From NCBI GenBank assembly GCA_021234155.1, contig JAJEKV010000110.1:250187-314186 (forward strand): a DNA stretch of 64,000 nt. Direction: 5' to 3'. How positions within the stretch are numbered: the stretch's first letter is position 1; every line of letters starts with the position of its first letter. Origin of the DNA: Isoetes taiwanensis. Its lineage: Eukaryota; Streptophyta; Lycopodiopsida; Isoetales; Isoetaceae. Under the pieces are notes generated by a model. That model saw only the letters and a program-made list of their open reading frames with translations. It did not search any database and was not told the DNA's origin. Positions 1-11,911 of the stretch are shown piece after piece. A program made the position numbers and the translations under genes.

Positions 1-1897
1 AAAGATCTAAAGCAGGCAAAACATGCTCATGCTGAGCATATCCTGCAATTAGTGAACTCCATGATATGGTATCTTTATATTCCATATTGTCAAACACTTC
101 GCACGCCTCCATCATATTCCCACATTTAGCATACATATCAAGAAGGCTATTCGCCAGAAATGAGTCCCATTTTACCCTGCTTTTCAATATCTGCTCATGT
201 ACCAGCCTGCCGTGCTTAAGAGATTTAATACTGCCACATGCTTTCAGAACGCTTGAGAATGTTGTCCTCAATGGCTTGATGCCTATCTGCTGCATTTCTT
301 CAAAATGCTCCAGCGCAAGAAGCCCTTGTCCATGTTGCGCATAACCTGCAATCATTGCCCCCCATGCCACCACATCTGGGTCTTCTAACTTGTCAAAAAC
401 CATGCATGCTTCCTCTAGGCTGCAGCATTTAGCATACATGTCAATCAAGGCACTACCAATGACAACATCTAATTCTTGTCCAGTTCCAATGATGCCGTCG
501 TGTATCAACCTGCCTTGTTCTAATGCGCCAGCAATAGCACATGACTTTAAAACACTTAAACATGTGACTGGTTGTCCCCTGGTGCCCTTTTGCTGCATCA
601 TATCAAAAAGTTCTAGGGCCAGAGTACCCTGTTCATTGTGGGCATATCCTGCGATCATTGTCGCCCAGAGGACCAAATCATCATTATGCAACCTGTCAAA
701 TACGTTACGTGCTTCTTCCAGGCTTCCACATTTTGCATACATGTCAACAAGGGTGCTCCCAAGCACAACGTCGCCGTTGAGTTTACTTTTAATGATCTGA
801 CCATGCAAGTGCCTTCCCTCTTGGATAGCTCCAATATTGCTGCACGCCTTTAAGCTGCTCAGAAATATGACTTTGTCTGGCATTATGCCTCCTCCTTCCA
901 TTTCTTTCATAAGTTCTAAGGCAGAAATTCCATCATTATTCTCAGCATATGCTGCAATCATTACACTCCATGCAACCAAATCATGTTTATTCATATTACT
1001 AAAAAGTGTGTACGCCTCCTCTAGATCCCCACATTTGGCATACATGTCAACAAGAGCAGTTCCAAGCACCAGATCCACGTCAAGTTTGCATTCAATGATC
1101 TTGACATGTATGAGTCTGGCTTGCTCCAATCCACCTAAACTAGCACAAGCCCTTGAGATGCTCAAAAATGTGACTTTATCTGGTGTTATACTATCATCTT
1201 GCATCTCACCAAACAGTTGAAGAGCAGATTGTCCATGCCCATGCTTTGTACAAGCTGTGATCATTGCACCCCAAGAGACAGCATCTCTAATCTCTAAGCT
1301 GTCAAACATTTTACGAGCCTCGTGCAGGCTCTTGCATTTTGAATATGTGTTAATCAGGGTGTTCCCAATAATAATATCCAATTCCAGGTCACATCTCAGA
1401 ATTTGTTCATGCATAAGCCTTCCACATGTAAGAGCACCATTTGATGCACATGCTTTGAGCATTGCAAGATGAGCATAACTGTAGTTATTTGGCATCAATA
1501 GTTGCATCCCTTGGTACATTTTAATAGCTTCCTCGCAATTTCCCATTGTGGAGTTTGCTGAGATTAAAGAACCCCAGGCATACAAACTTGGGTTTACAAT
1601 CTTACTGAATACTAAATTCGCTTCGTATAAACTTCTACTGGAAGCAAACAGTCGTATGAGATAGTCGCTTAGGATCGGAACAGAATCAAGCCCACTTTGG
1701 ATCATTAGGGATAGCACTCTCCTGCCACTTGAAAAATCTTTTTTTCTAGTACATTCCTGCAGAAAACTGTATGCAGCATTCCTAGATATAGGTACTCCAC
1801 GCTTTTGCATAAGCTCGGCAATCTGAAGCGCCTCATTGAGCACTCCTTTTGCACACAACTTACTCAAATCTCCGGTCAATGTCTCCACCTGTGCCAT
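1..1897 (-). CDS. PLS-class pentatricopeptide repeat protein, 5' part (runs off left edge)
   Basis: The minus strand is open without a stop from an ATG at 1897 to position 1 (about 632 codons). A TAA lies in frame two codons upstream, so 1897 is the first possible start. The protein is a chain of P-L-S PPR units with the recurring helix signatures MYAKCG (codons read from 136 and 1045 lie in the same frame), AYAQHG-like, LKAC and GRLxHxQI. This is typical of plant organellar RNA-binding editing factors; each repeat would contact one RNA base. Intronless, as usual for the family. The E and DYW domains that would define the editing activity lie beyond the window edge, so C-to-U or U-to-C function cannot be read. 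No clear N-terminal transit peptide was judged. Family assignment is certain; target and organelle are unknown. Confidence 0.93.
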   Translation of the reverse strand, partial: MAQVETLTGDLSKLCAKGVLNEALQIAELMQKRGVPISRNAAYSFLQECTRKKDFSSGRRVLSLMIQSGLDSVPILSDYLIRLFASSRSLYEANLVFSKIVNPSLYAWGSLISANSTMGNCEEAIKMYQGMQLLMPNNYSYAHLAMLKACASNGALTCGRLMHEQILRCDLELDIIIGNTLINTYSKCKSLHEARKMFDSLEIRDAVSWGAMITACTKHGHGQSALQLFGEMQDDSITPDKVTFLSISRACASLGGLEQARLIHVKIIECKLDVDLVLGTALVDMYAKCGDLEEAYTLFSNMNKHDLVAWSVMIAAYAENNDGISALELMKEMEGGGIMPDKVIFLSSLKACSNIGAIQEGRHLHGQIIKSKLNGDVVLGSTLVDMYAKCGSLEEARNVFDRLHNDDLVLWATMIAGYAHNEQGTLALELFDMMQQKGTRGQPVTCLSVLKSCAIAGALEQGRLIHDGIIGTGQELDVVIGSALIDMYAKCCSLEEACMVFDKLEDPDVVAWGAMIAGYAQHGQGLLALEHFEEMQQIGIKPLRTTFSSVLKACGSIKSLKHGRLVHEQILKSRVKWDSFLANSLLDMYAKCGNMMEACEVFDNMEYKDTISWSSLIAGYAQHEHVLPALDL

Positions 1898-2047
1898 TCT
1901 TTACTGCAGCTGTATATTTGGCTTGGCTGAAGAGATTCCAGTTTTATTTGGCAATGATATAGCCAAGGACGGTGTCCTAAGGGAAACCTTTTCTGCAAAA
2001 CAGTGGATTTTATACATACCCGGCATCGCAAAAATGTATGCCCTTGC

Positions 2048-2215
2048 CCTCCAAGTCTCCATGACGAAAACTGCAAAGCAAAACTAGGTACTGATGCGGA
2101 GCGATGGTTTTATGTACGCTCGATTTGGGTTGGACTCGGGTGGAAACCTTGTATTTTTCGGAAACCCTTCCCTCCCGGAAACCTTCTTATCTGCTTATTT
2201 TCCTAATTTTCCAGA
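2048..2215 (+). repeat. Dispersed repeat, copy 1 of 2
   Basis: About 160 bp (GAAAACTGCAAAGC... through a run of GGAAACCCTTCC-like motifs) recur in the same orientation at about 4,410-4,560 with roughly 85% identity by eye. It could be the end of a larger element or an independent short repeat; no coding potential. Confidence 0.6.
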
Positions 2216-2252
2216 GGCTTCTGCTTATTTTCCTATTTTTCGGAGGGTTAAA

Positions 2253-2426
2253 GGGTGCTTTCCCACGGACGGACCTGGATGAGGTCAGACCCAGGTCCAA
2301 AAGTAATCGTTGGGATTACTTTTCAAGTGAGGTTCTTAACCTCAGCCACTCAAGTTTTTAGCTCATGGGAATAGCAGATCAGACCTTCAGGAAACCTGGA
2401 GGTTTTCTGCCCATGGGAAAGCACCC
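2253..2426. mobile_element. MITE (Tourist/PIF-Harbinger-like), 174 bp
   Basis: Terminal inverted repeats begin GGGTGCTTTCCC and end GGGAAAGCACCC. The right side is followed by TAA, matching the 3-bp TAA/TTA target preference of PIF/Harbinger elements; the left flank has one extra A. A second copy lies in opposite orientation at 36,955-37,197. Too short to code. Confidence 0.7.
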
Positions 2427-2635
2427 TAAGCCAGCCTTGTGCTTCGCGGGTCGGCAGGATTTTCCCTTTGGAATCAAGCCCGGATGGACTTTCCCTCAAC
2501 GTCAAGGAAAGTTGGTGTTGATTCCTGTTTGAGAGCCAATGGCAGACTGCCATGTGACAACCATTCTATCCAAGAATGTAAAGTGACTGCTCCATTCTGG
2601 CATGACCTCCTGCAGCTGGTTCGTTGCTGACCAAC

Positions 2636-2915
2636 GGAGTTTTTGCTGAGTATTGCCATAGCCGGTTCTGGCATGATCAACGGAGCAGCCATAGCCGAAG
2701 TTCTGGCATGACCAATGGAGCAGCCATAGCCGAAGTTTTCTAAATGTTTGCTGAAGCTTTTCTGAAGATTTCTGAAGCCATAGCACCGGATCAGCCTGGA
2801 TTTCTGAAGATTTTTGAAGATGCCATAGCATTGATGAAGATTTCCTGGATGCCATAGCACCGGATCAGCCTCATCTTGGGCTTCGTGGACGCTCTAGAAC
2901 CGGATCAGCCTAAAA
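2636..2915. repeat. Degenerate tandem repeats
   Basis: Imperfect units share GCCATAGCCGAAG or GCCATAGCACCGGATCAGCC, the latter in about three copies, mixed with TTTCTGAAGA stretches. No gene is supported here. Confidence 0.5.
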
Positions 2916-3008
2916 ACAAGAAGAAAAATAACTCTGTTCTTGCCATATCTATCTGCTAGCAATCTGCATCTGCACCAAAATATCTCCGCCATGCCTTTCC
3001 TTGACGTC

Positions 3009-3133
3009 GTGGAAGGGCAACAGCTCATGAATTCCGGACAGCGAGGGGGCGGTGGCTACCGCCATCGGTGGCGGGCTCTGGCGATGGCGGTTTTGCCCCC
3101 CTGTCCGAAATTCATTCGTGGTTGCCCTTCCAC
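3009..3133. repeat. Foldback (inverted repeat) element, 125 bp
   Basis: Arms starting GTGGAAGGGCAAC and ending GTTGCCCTTCCAC pair over about 50 bp, including ATGAATTCCGGACA / TGTCCGAAATTCAT and CGGTGGCTACCGCCAT / ATGGCGGT. It looks like a foldback MITE; no clear target duplication was found. Confidence 0.6.
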
Positions 3134-3620
3134 ATAACATCCAGGTAAGTGGCTATGTTTCCGGCAGTTCATTGGATCATTATTATCCAGAATAGCAACT
3201 GGCCCCCCAAAAACCTGTAGAATCTGGTAGCTTACCTTGACGTACGGCCCTCTCGGATTCTGCAGGTCAGGGGGATGGCAAGAATGCCGTCCCCCTTCAC
3301 GTTCCACATCACATAACCCACAGGTAGGGTAAAATTCTTGTGGGTTACGGTTTGTGTTTTTTTTTTTGGTATTTAAGCTTATTGGAGGCTTAGGCGGCAC
3401 TTTCATTGCTCCGCCAAGAAACCTCCTTCCTACGAAGTCTTCAAGTCTCCAGGCGAGCCGCTACAGTGTTTATTCCGGCTTTGAGGCGAGCTATTTAAGG
3501 ATATAAAATAGGAACCTCAATTCCGAGGATGCCGACTATGGAGGATCGGAAGAAAAATAGGTGTTTCTACAAGTTAGCATTACCTTCTTGGCGATGGCTG
3601 CCCTTCCATCTATAATGTTT

Positions 3621-3796
3621 TGGATGCAAGAATGGCTCCAGAATCTGGAGCTCTGCTAGCTACTGGGGCACTGGAATGGATAAGTTATAGATCTAGCCAT
3701 CTTTTATGCCGATATAATTTTTTGGATGTAAGAATGGCTTTAAAATCTGGAGCTCTGGTAGCTATTAGGGCACTGGAATTGATAAGTTGTGGATCT
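3621..3796. repeat. Tandem duplication, two about 75-bp units 101 bp apart
   Basis: The segment starting GGATGCAAGAATGGCT and ending GATCTAG at 3621-3695 recurs at 3722-3796 with about 10 substitutions. Open reading across it is a by-product of the duplication. Confidence 0.6.
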
Positions 3797-3893
3797 AGAC
3801 GTAGTTTATGCCCGGATCAACTTAGAACTAACCCTTGGCTGCTTCCATATAGAGGAAACAGAGAAAAAAACGGGAAACATGGCAAAAAATTAG

Positions 3894-4010
3894 CTTGAAC
3901 CGCAAGAATCTGCAAAAAAACCAGCTTGAATCTGCATTGAACGATCTTGAATCGCAAGAATCTGCAAAAAAACCAGCTTGAATCTGCATTGAATTAACTT
4001 GAATTGCCCT
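3894..4010. repeat. Tandem repeat, period 52 bp
   Basis: CGCAAGAATCTGCAAAAAAA plus the following CCAGCTTGAATCTGCATTGA occurs at 3901 and again at 3953, nearly identical. Confidence 0.7.
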
Positions 4011-4409
4011 TGCAAGCCCATCGACATAATTTCCCCCTACCTGTAGGCCATGTGCGTAAACCCGCAGGCAGTCGAGGGTTTTCTACGAGAAACCAGCAGG
4101 CAGCGCCGGCGCTCAGGGCTAATGCCCTCGCGGCCCCGAGCGATGATGCCGCCTGCCAGTTTCCCACCGGAAAACCTCTCCTACCCGTGGGTTCCCTAGC
4201 ATGTAGAGGGCGACTGGGCCCAATCTAGGCATGCAATATGTCCTTTTGCAGGTGGACATCTCAGAAAAGCAAGTATAAATAGTTAGAAAGTGGTGTAAAA
4301 AGTCAGAACGCGGAGTAAGAAGCGGCGAAATGCAGAGTATTTAGACATAGAAAAGGTGACACGTGTCACCTATTCATTGGTGAGACGGCTGGATTGGGCC
4401 TGGCCATCC

Positions 4410-4560
4410 TCCTCTATGAAAACTACAAAGCGAACCTAGGTACTGATGTCGAGCGATGGTTTTATGTACGCTCGATTTGGGTTGACCTCTGGTGGAAACT
4501 TTCTATTTTTTAAGAAACCCTTCCCACTGGAAACCCTTCCGACCTTCTTATTTGGAAGGG
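4410..4560 (+). repeat. Dispersed repeat, copy 2 of 2
   Basis: Second copy of the repeat at 2048-2215 (GAGCGATGGTTTTATGTACG is identical in both). It is followed to about 4690 by degenerate GGAAGGGTTT units. Confidence 0.6.
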
Positions 4561-4950
4561 TTTCCTTCCAATTTTTCTATTCTTCATGGAAATTCCTTGC
4601 TTTAGAAAATAGGAAGGGTTTTTGCGAAAAATAGGAAAAGTTTCCATTTTGAAAACCGAAAGGGTTTTGACGAAAAATAGGAAGGGTTTAAATTAACATT
4701 ATATTTTTTCTCACATGTAACTTTTATGGTCACGGACGCCTTCCATTAAACTGCACGTCCATCAAATATTGCACGTCACCCTAAGATTCACAACTCAAAT
4801 TTTGAATTTATTTGGAAACCCTTCTTATTTTTCAATGGCTTGAAAAATGGGAAGGGCTTCCACAAGATGGTTAAATTTTTTGAGGCATACTCTATATTTT
4901 TGAATCACTTTTCCTTTCTTGCACTTCCACTCCATGCTTGCATTCACCCA

Positions 4951-5265
4951 ATGGATCCAGAGCTTGAGGCGTTTGAGCAATGTGAGGAGGATGCCTCCAT
5001 AGATTCATCTCTATATGATTCGGATGAAATTGTAAATGATCTTGCTTTTGAAAATATTGACAATGCTACAAGTTTTGAGGATCTACCATATGAAGACAGT
5101 GCACGACCAAATGTAGATTATCATGATCCCTTGGAAGAGGAATGCTATATTCAATCATTTCCTGACATTCCTGTAATCGCCTCAACTAAGGGCTACGTTT
5201 TTAATGAAGCTTCATACTATTTGATGGTGCATTGGGTCTCAAGTTCCCTCCATTCCTCTATTTAA
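4951..5265 (+). CDS. Hypothetical acidic protein fragment
   Basis: An ATG at 4951 opens about 104 codons beginning MDPELEAFEQC. The product is very acidic (many D/E, including a DPLEEECY stretch) and has no motif I recognise. It lies directly upstream of the decayed MULE-like region and could be the N-terminal part of the same dead gene. It may equally be a chance open frame. Low confidence. Confidence 0.25.
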   Translation: MDPELEAFEQCEEDASIDSSLYDSDEIVNDLAFENIDNATSFEDLPYEDSARPNVDYHDPLEEECYIQSFPDIPVIASTKGYVFNEASYYLMVHWVSSSLHSSI

Positions 5266-5559
5266 GATGTCCTTCAAGCAGATCCAAATTTTCCCGAAGG
5301 GTATGTTCGCCAGTCACAAAAGGCACGAGATACACAAATCATGGGAAGGTGGTTGAGCTTCCGGGAGAAGTTGCAAGTCCATACAGAATCTCCTCTTCTC
5401 ATGTGCTTGACCTTTGGGAAATGGATCTACATCCTGTCATCGTGGATGTGTGAAGCAAATTATTTTCAGAGTGCATGTCGAAGGCGGTCTAGGGCACTTG
5501 CCTATATGCTCTACACTAGATAACATTAAGAAGGTATAGCAGATGGGAGCCAAGTTTCA

Positions 5560-8500
5560 TGGCATTGTAGAAGATTATATGAGGTAATGTAGAGCAATAT
5601 CTGGATGCAATTCTCGGCCTGTGAAGCATGCAAGGAGACAAGAGTTATTCAATTATGAGGAGATAGTGCCATACTACTCCTTAGATAGTCAAGTGGAGCA
5701 GTTCCAGGTAGATCACAAGGCCAGATTGCTTCATCGCCATATTAGGAATTGGATGAATGATATAACATGTTGATTAAATGTGTCGTCAATGAGGAAGTGC
5801 ACATAGGCATGGGAGCCTAGATCGAAGGCAGATAACAAAGAGCTTCAAAATGAGATGCGGGTTTCATCTTCGCACAGTGATGCTGATCAATCTAAGTACA
5901 AAAAGTTCTGCCACAATATACATTTGTATTGGGCACGATGGACACAACCCGTGGTCTGAAGATGATGAATGGTCCTGGCCCTTGCATCCCCCTATTGTAG
6001 AAGCAACAGCTAACATGCTGCTAGACACAAGAGATTTTCAAACTGTCTAGAGTATATGATTGAGTGAGGAAAGGAGTTGTACAAACTAGCATACGGTTGA
6101 GAAAGCCACTTACTGCTTCAAGGTGGCCCACAAGGATATATGGCGTCTTGGGTACCGCTTAGGTATAAGATGGTACAATTATCGAATAAAGAAGAAATGC
6201 AATAAGTATTTATGTTTTTAGGTTTATCACATCTATCGTGTTGTAGGAGCATTCTTTGGTCCAGATTGCAGTGCCGTAGAGAGTGGAATGGATGTTTGGG
6301 TCAGATCAAGAAAGGTCATATACCACCAACCTTATGCACCCACCCATGATGACGCGGCAATGCTGCCTTGGATAGTTGTCATCCATGGAACAAGCGATTA
6401 AATACAGCCCAAAGGTGGGTTGGACCATGGAGTCCACATTTAGAACTAATATATATGGTTGTCCACTATATGGTGCACATGTTCCTAATCTCAATGGGAT
6501 CGGTGTGCCTATTTTCTACATGTTGTGCACCACTGTGCCTGGCGAGCATCATGAAAGAATGGCATTGGGAGCATGGAAAAAATTAGTGGCTATTAGTAGC
6601 CAAATGGTGATTTTCTAGGGGGTCTCGACAATTCTTGCGGCGAATTTTATGAATGGAGATTTCTTTTAAAAAAAGAAAAAATAGCCATAGTTAAAACAAG
6701 TACTCCATTATTTTTTAAGGATTATCCAAACTATTTTCCCCCTTTTCCCTAAAGAAAAAGGGATTAGCCTTTCTTTATATTACATAATTATATAATAAAT
6801 CATTAATAGCCAAAGAAAAATGAACTCTTATTACAGACTTTTACACATCTGCAACTACCATCATCAGTGATAGTAATTTTTCGAACTATGAATTTCTATT
6901 ACATGTACCACATTGTATCTTCAAAAAGAAATTGTAAGAGCTGGCTAATATCCCTCTAGATGTCTGAGTTGGTTGCATAACATCTTGCTTCAAGGGTTAG
7001 AGATAAATGCAATTTGATCACCATATCTAGAAGGTGTCGTTGCATTGAATGTAGTTTTGACTATGGATATTATAAGCTATGTTGTGAGCTTCTGTTAATT
7101 TTTTTTTAATATTATTATATCTTCCTTCATTGTTGATTATTATTTGTAATTGTAGTACAATATATCTAAAGCTACAGAACCTATATTTTTTGCTTTTTCT
7201 AGTTATAAAAAATAGCCAAGTGAAAGTTTGTAGTACTTAATTCAAATGTTCGCAAGTCCAAACACACATAAACGTAATGATAATAATATCTTTAGCCAAA
7301 TGTATATCATAAAATACTGTAAAATTCTGAAAAATAGCCAAACAATTTTTTATAGAAAAATATATAGTATGCTTAATTTTTTCCTTGATTGGGAGTGGCT
7401 CTACATGCAGTCTTCACTCGCATGGGTAGCATTCGACCTAGGACTATTACCATAGACCTTAACAATGCAGAACGAGCGGCACTTAATAATGTCATTGTCC
7501 AAGACCCACACTGCTAGCTAGGGGAGACCCCACAGGTGAATCATCTACATAATTATTATGTTTCGCATATTATATTATGTAATGTATTGTCTGCAGATCG
7601 CATGTCATGTTCTTGCATGTTAGTTCCATTCAAAATGAGTGTGGCTCAAGTATCTGCTACTGAAGGTAATTCCTCTTTTATGTGTACATATTTTATCATT
7701 CTGAAGCATTCAATCACTGTCCCCTTTCAGGTACCCGGTTCAATAGGTAAGAAGGATATCTTTGCTCACCTTTCCACCATGATGACTTGCCCCAGCAACT
7801 AGGAATACCTCGGTCACCTGCATGAGCTTATAGAGGCTTACAGAGATAATGAAGATATGAGGTATGACATGTAGGCCCTCAAATACTTGCTAATAGTACA
7901 ACTCATTTTCGTGCTTGCATGTAGCTATATACGTCACAACTGAGTCCTTGAAGGACATTGGAATGGCAAATGGTAGAAACATGCTAGAATGTTCTCTCAT
8001 TCCCATTGCGACACCAAAAACCTGACAGAAGTGCAATGGCGTATTCTAAAGGTGCAGCTTCTACTACGCAGATTCAATATTCGCATGTATCACATGTTAT
8101 TCACCTTGATTGGCTATCCGAAGGAGGGGCTTCCGTAGGTGGTCAATGTTGGAGTTGTCCAAATAGAGGCAAGAACTTGGTATGCAACATCTATAATTTT
8201 CAATATCGCTTCAATTCAGCTTACTAGTGTTTCCTTGAACTACCTTCTAGGTGTTAGTGGGCGGTTTGTCCGTCGCGGCGATAGCAAGTGCTTGGCAGCA
8301 GCTAAACACTTATGCAAGTTGGAACATGAGCACCGTGGTGCAATTGTCTTGAGGATAAATAATTCATTGTGCCTCATATCATTTCCGAGTCAACACCAGA
8401 GTTGAGATACCGTGTGGAAATGCATGCAATATACTGCAGTTGTCCAAGCATAATATCTAGGTGCAAGCACCTTTTGCCAGCATAGTACGCCCTTGCTAAG

Positions 8501-8735
8501 CATCATCCTGACTTCTATAAGATCCTCCATCCCTCTATGGGTGTGAATGAGATTGCTGAAGTTGACTATGTAATTGAAACCCCAAAGGGCACAACGAGGA
8601 TACTGCAAGAAGTTGCCCTTGTGCTTGTAAGAAAGAGGCAAGTGATTCTTGAGAAGTGGATTGATGTAACAACAACACAACTTGGGAGAATCTAAGTGGC
8701 AGACAAAGAAGAGCTCGAGCAGATTATTCAAAACG
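5560..8735 (+). pseudogene. Decayed MULE/FAR1-like transposase gene
   Basis: Coding-like islands occur in shifting frames. At 5850-6050 one reads CGFHLRTVMLINL followed by IGHDGHNPWSEDDEWSWPLHP, resembling the region before the catalytic domain in MULE-like proteins. At 6376-6618 one reads VGWTMESTFRTN, then CPLYGAHVPN and GVPIFYMLC, resembling the first catalytic strand and the following strand of MULE transposases (D/E-T-F-x-T-N type). Stops separate the islands and no terminal repeats were found. Islands at 8006-8400 and 8540-8700 may be the C-terminal part, but I could not identify a SWIM zinc finger. Family call is from motif resemblance only. Confidence 0.35.
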
Positions 8736-8739
8736 TATG

Positions 8740-9470
8740 ACGAGATGTCAAATTAATCGGGTCTATGGACAAGCCAGTACCTGTGAACTTCAAAGGGTCT
8801 TTATGCACAGCCACAGGCCGCTACACGAGCACCCCTCAATCCATCTAGCGAACATGGTCCACTTCGACAACAACCACCTTTTCATACTGGAAGTAGGTCA
8901 AGGGGAGTCAAGTTCCTCCTGGATGAAGAGATATAGAAATGACACCATGCCGTATTCTAATAATTAACGTTATTGCATAAGTCTTGTCTTTGATAAATAT
9001 CTTCAAGGTCTACATGCAAGAATCACAAAAATGGTTGAAGTAAACGACAATTGTGAATTAGTGTCTCATCATAAGTAAGTCGTCCCCCTTGGCTTGTTAT
9101 GAATTAGGCAGGTCGCATGCTACAGTAGCATAAATAATGCCACTTTAGCCCTAAATAATAGTGCTAATCAGCGGGGTCTAACCGAATTTTTAGATTTTAA
9201 CTAAATCTCGCCCATGGGATCCTAAATTGTCGAACCTTTCTTCCTTTCCCTCTGCCTTAGAGTTCTTAGAATCGATTCAGAAACATAGCTACTCCAAATC
9301 GAGATCCCCATACCCTACTTGGTTAATACACGCTCACCCCGCATTTTGGTCCATTGTTGAAAAGTATAGTTTTCTTAGGTCCACATGTTCTTTATTCAGA
9401 GATTTCAAAAAAACCTACGTGTAGATCTATGGAGGTGTGGTTTTACTAACTAACGGTATTGTTTTTTAAG
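8740..9470. other. No gene seen
   Basis: AT-rich sequence with only short chance frames; nothing recognised. Confidence 0.5.
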
Positions 9471-9830
9471 TGGAAAAGGAATGTCCATTGTTGTTTTTTT
9501 AAGGAGTTGTGCTTTTTGTTTTTTTAGGACTTGTGGTTTTTTAAGGAGGTATGTTTTTTGTTAAAAGAACTATGGTTTTTTCTTTTGAGGTAGTGGTGTT
9601 TTTAAGGAGGTGTAGTTTTTGGAGGTGTGATTTATAAGTAAGTGTAGTTTTTTTTAAGGAGCTGTGGTCTTCGTTTTTTAGGATGTGCGGTTTTTTAAGG
9701 AGGTATGTTTTTTGTTAAAGGAACTGTGTTTTTTTTTTTTTTTTTGTTGAGATGGTGATGTTTCTAAGGAGGTGTAGTATTTGGAGGTGCAGTTTATAAG
9801 TAAGTGTAGTTTTTAAGGAGGTTCTTTATA
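9470..9830. repeat. Degenerate T/G-rich repeats
   Basis: Repeated TTTTTAAGGAGG-like units alternate with GTGTAGTTTTT and GGAGGTGT motifs; at least six recognisable copies with irregular spacing. Confidence 0.55.
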
Positions 9831-10076
9831 GCCAATTTTGTAAGCATCATTATACAATCATTGCACTGCTCCCATCCATATGACACCCCATAAAGTATTC
9901 ATGTTGTCATTACATGCCATGTGTAAAAATACAACATCTCATCTATTGTCCCTCTATCCCTCATGCTTATAGAAAACAATAATGCAAAGGCATTATGAAG
10001 ATCCCAAAATTGAATTGAACTGAATTTAACTTTAACATCCATGGGACCAACAAGTCTATCAGATCCAGATCCAGAT

Positions 10077-10317
<241 letters not shown>

Positions 10318-10872
10318 TTTTAACGCCACGCCATACAAAGGCGTCCCCATCGGACATGTGACACTTTACAACACACCCAAATGGGTCCCCGCCCCCCACC
10401 ACTTTACATTGCTGAAGTGGGTCCTTCCCCCACCAACTTTACATTGCATGGCCACTTTCACAACGAGGCGTTGAACCCGTGACCTTGGGTATGGCAGTTT
10501 AACGTCTTAGAGAGAGAGAGTTTTTTGCTTTTTTATGCCTCAAATCCATTTTTTGAGCACATGCACATGATCTCAGGTCCCATTCAGACTTGCAGGAGTT
10601 GAAAGCACACAACAAAAACCTTATAGAAATCGAGATTCAAAAAATTATTTGCTGGTTTTTTCTTACAATTCATTGAGAGAAAAATATATCCAATTCTCTC
10701 CATCACCTTAGTTCCAAATCAAGCCAAATTTCCCACATGTTCCTACAAGTTCCCCAATAGTCATTTCAAATATCAGTCAGAAATGCTAAAAAACACTCAA
10801 GATATCATCATTTGAGTGTACATATCTTTTTCTGCCATAAGGATGTGCAATGGACAAATTTTCTGTCCACTT

Positions 10873-11255
10873 GGCTCAAACATGCCACCTAGGCTCAAAC
10901 ATGCCACCAAAGTGGTTCAAACATATACAAGGTGGCTCAAACATGCCACCAAGGTGGCTCCAACATGCCACACGGGCTCTAACATGCCATACAGGCTCCA
11001 ATATGCCAAGGCGGCGCAAACATGCCACGTGGGCTCCACCATGCCACCTAGGCTCCAACATGCCAAGGTGGCTCACAACATGCCACCTAGGCTTAAATAT
11101 GCCAAGTTGACTCAAACATGCCACCTAGGCTCAAACATGCCAAGGTGGCTCAAACCACGTGGGCTCCAACATGCCACACGGGCTCCAACATGACAAGGTG
11201 GCTCAAACATGCCACCTAGGCTCCAACATGCCAAGGTGTCTCAAACATGCCATAT
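10873..11255. repeat. Minisatellite, about 19-20 bp units
   Basis: About 18-20 units of the type GGCTCAAACATGCCACCTA with variants (CCAAGGT, CACGTG, CACACG inserts). Confidence 0.9.
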
Positions 11256-11267
11256 GTGTCACATTTA

Positions 11268-11340
11268 AGGGTCTGGACGGGACTCGAACCCACTACCTCT
11301 GGAGTGGTAGCCGTGCAGCCTAACCGAAAAGGCCACGATG
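11268..11340 (-). repeat. tRNA-derived (SINE-like) sequence with pol III boxes
   Basis: On the minus strand GGTTCGAGTCC (11280-11290) matches the pol III B-box consensus exactly. A degenerate A box (TGGCCTTTTCGG) lies upstream at about 11324-11335, with a CTACC/GGTAG anticodon-like stem between. No clean cloverleaf, so this is a tRNA-related SINE head rather than a working tRNA gene. Confidence 0.55.
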
Positions 11341-11565
11341 ATTTAGACGAAACCAAATCACACGCTCCAGACCTGATAGTTAATCGTCACACTATCCTCC
11401 CCTCAAGGCCCCCCTCCTTGAAGGCTTGCAACCGGGGGAATTGGGAGCGGACCGAACTCGATCTGCAAGGGACTGAACACCGAGGAGTGTGATGACAACC
11501 ATCTGGACCCCCAACCCTATTACGGGTTGCCCACACCACTAGGGCATGAGTTATCCAAATCATAC

Positions 11566-11911
11566 TGTCACGACCATACGGATAAGAAGGAAGTGCCTCC
11601 TTATATATCTAAGCCGACGGTCAAGATCGCACCACTCCAATGGATAAGATCACGCCAAGTGTCGCGCATGCATTTAAGTTCTAGAATATTCTAGAACCTC
11701 TCAGAGATAGTCCCACATATGAGGAAGACGTGAAGGAATGTCTTCAACAAGTATTGGTAGCGCACTTGGCAAGGGTGTATGACTCGCAACTGGAAGGTTG
11801 CGAGTTCAAACCCTGTCTTGTGCAACTACCCTTTTGCATCTGTGTGATGACCATCTTTTGTACATACGAGTATAATGATCGTATGATACGAATATCCGTA
11901 TGGTCGTCACA
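11566..11911 (+). mobile_element. Short element with 19-bp terminal inverted repeats and an internal tRNA-like promoter
   Basis: The left end TGTCACGACCATACGGATA is the inverse of the right end ATCCGTATGGTCGTCACA apart from one base. Inside, TGGTAGCGCACTTGG (11755-11769, A box) and GAGTTCAAACC (11802-11812, B box) flank a stem TCGCAAC/GTTGCGA, which is tRNA-like. TG...CA ends would also fit a small LTR. No target duplication was recognised. Confidence 0.5.

Noticed and set aside
66-1472. Plus-strand frames over the left edge
   Set aside because: Antisense to the PPR gene; their sequences are inverse reads of MYAKCG-type repeats.
11268-11340. A functional tRNA gene on the minus strand
   Set aside because: The B box is perfect but acceptor and D arms do not pair and the anticodon loop has eight bases.
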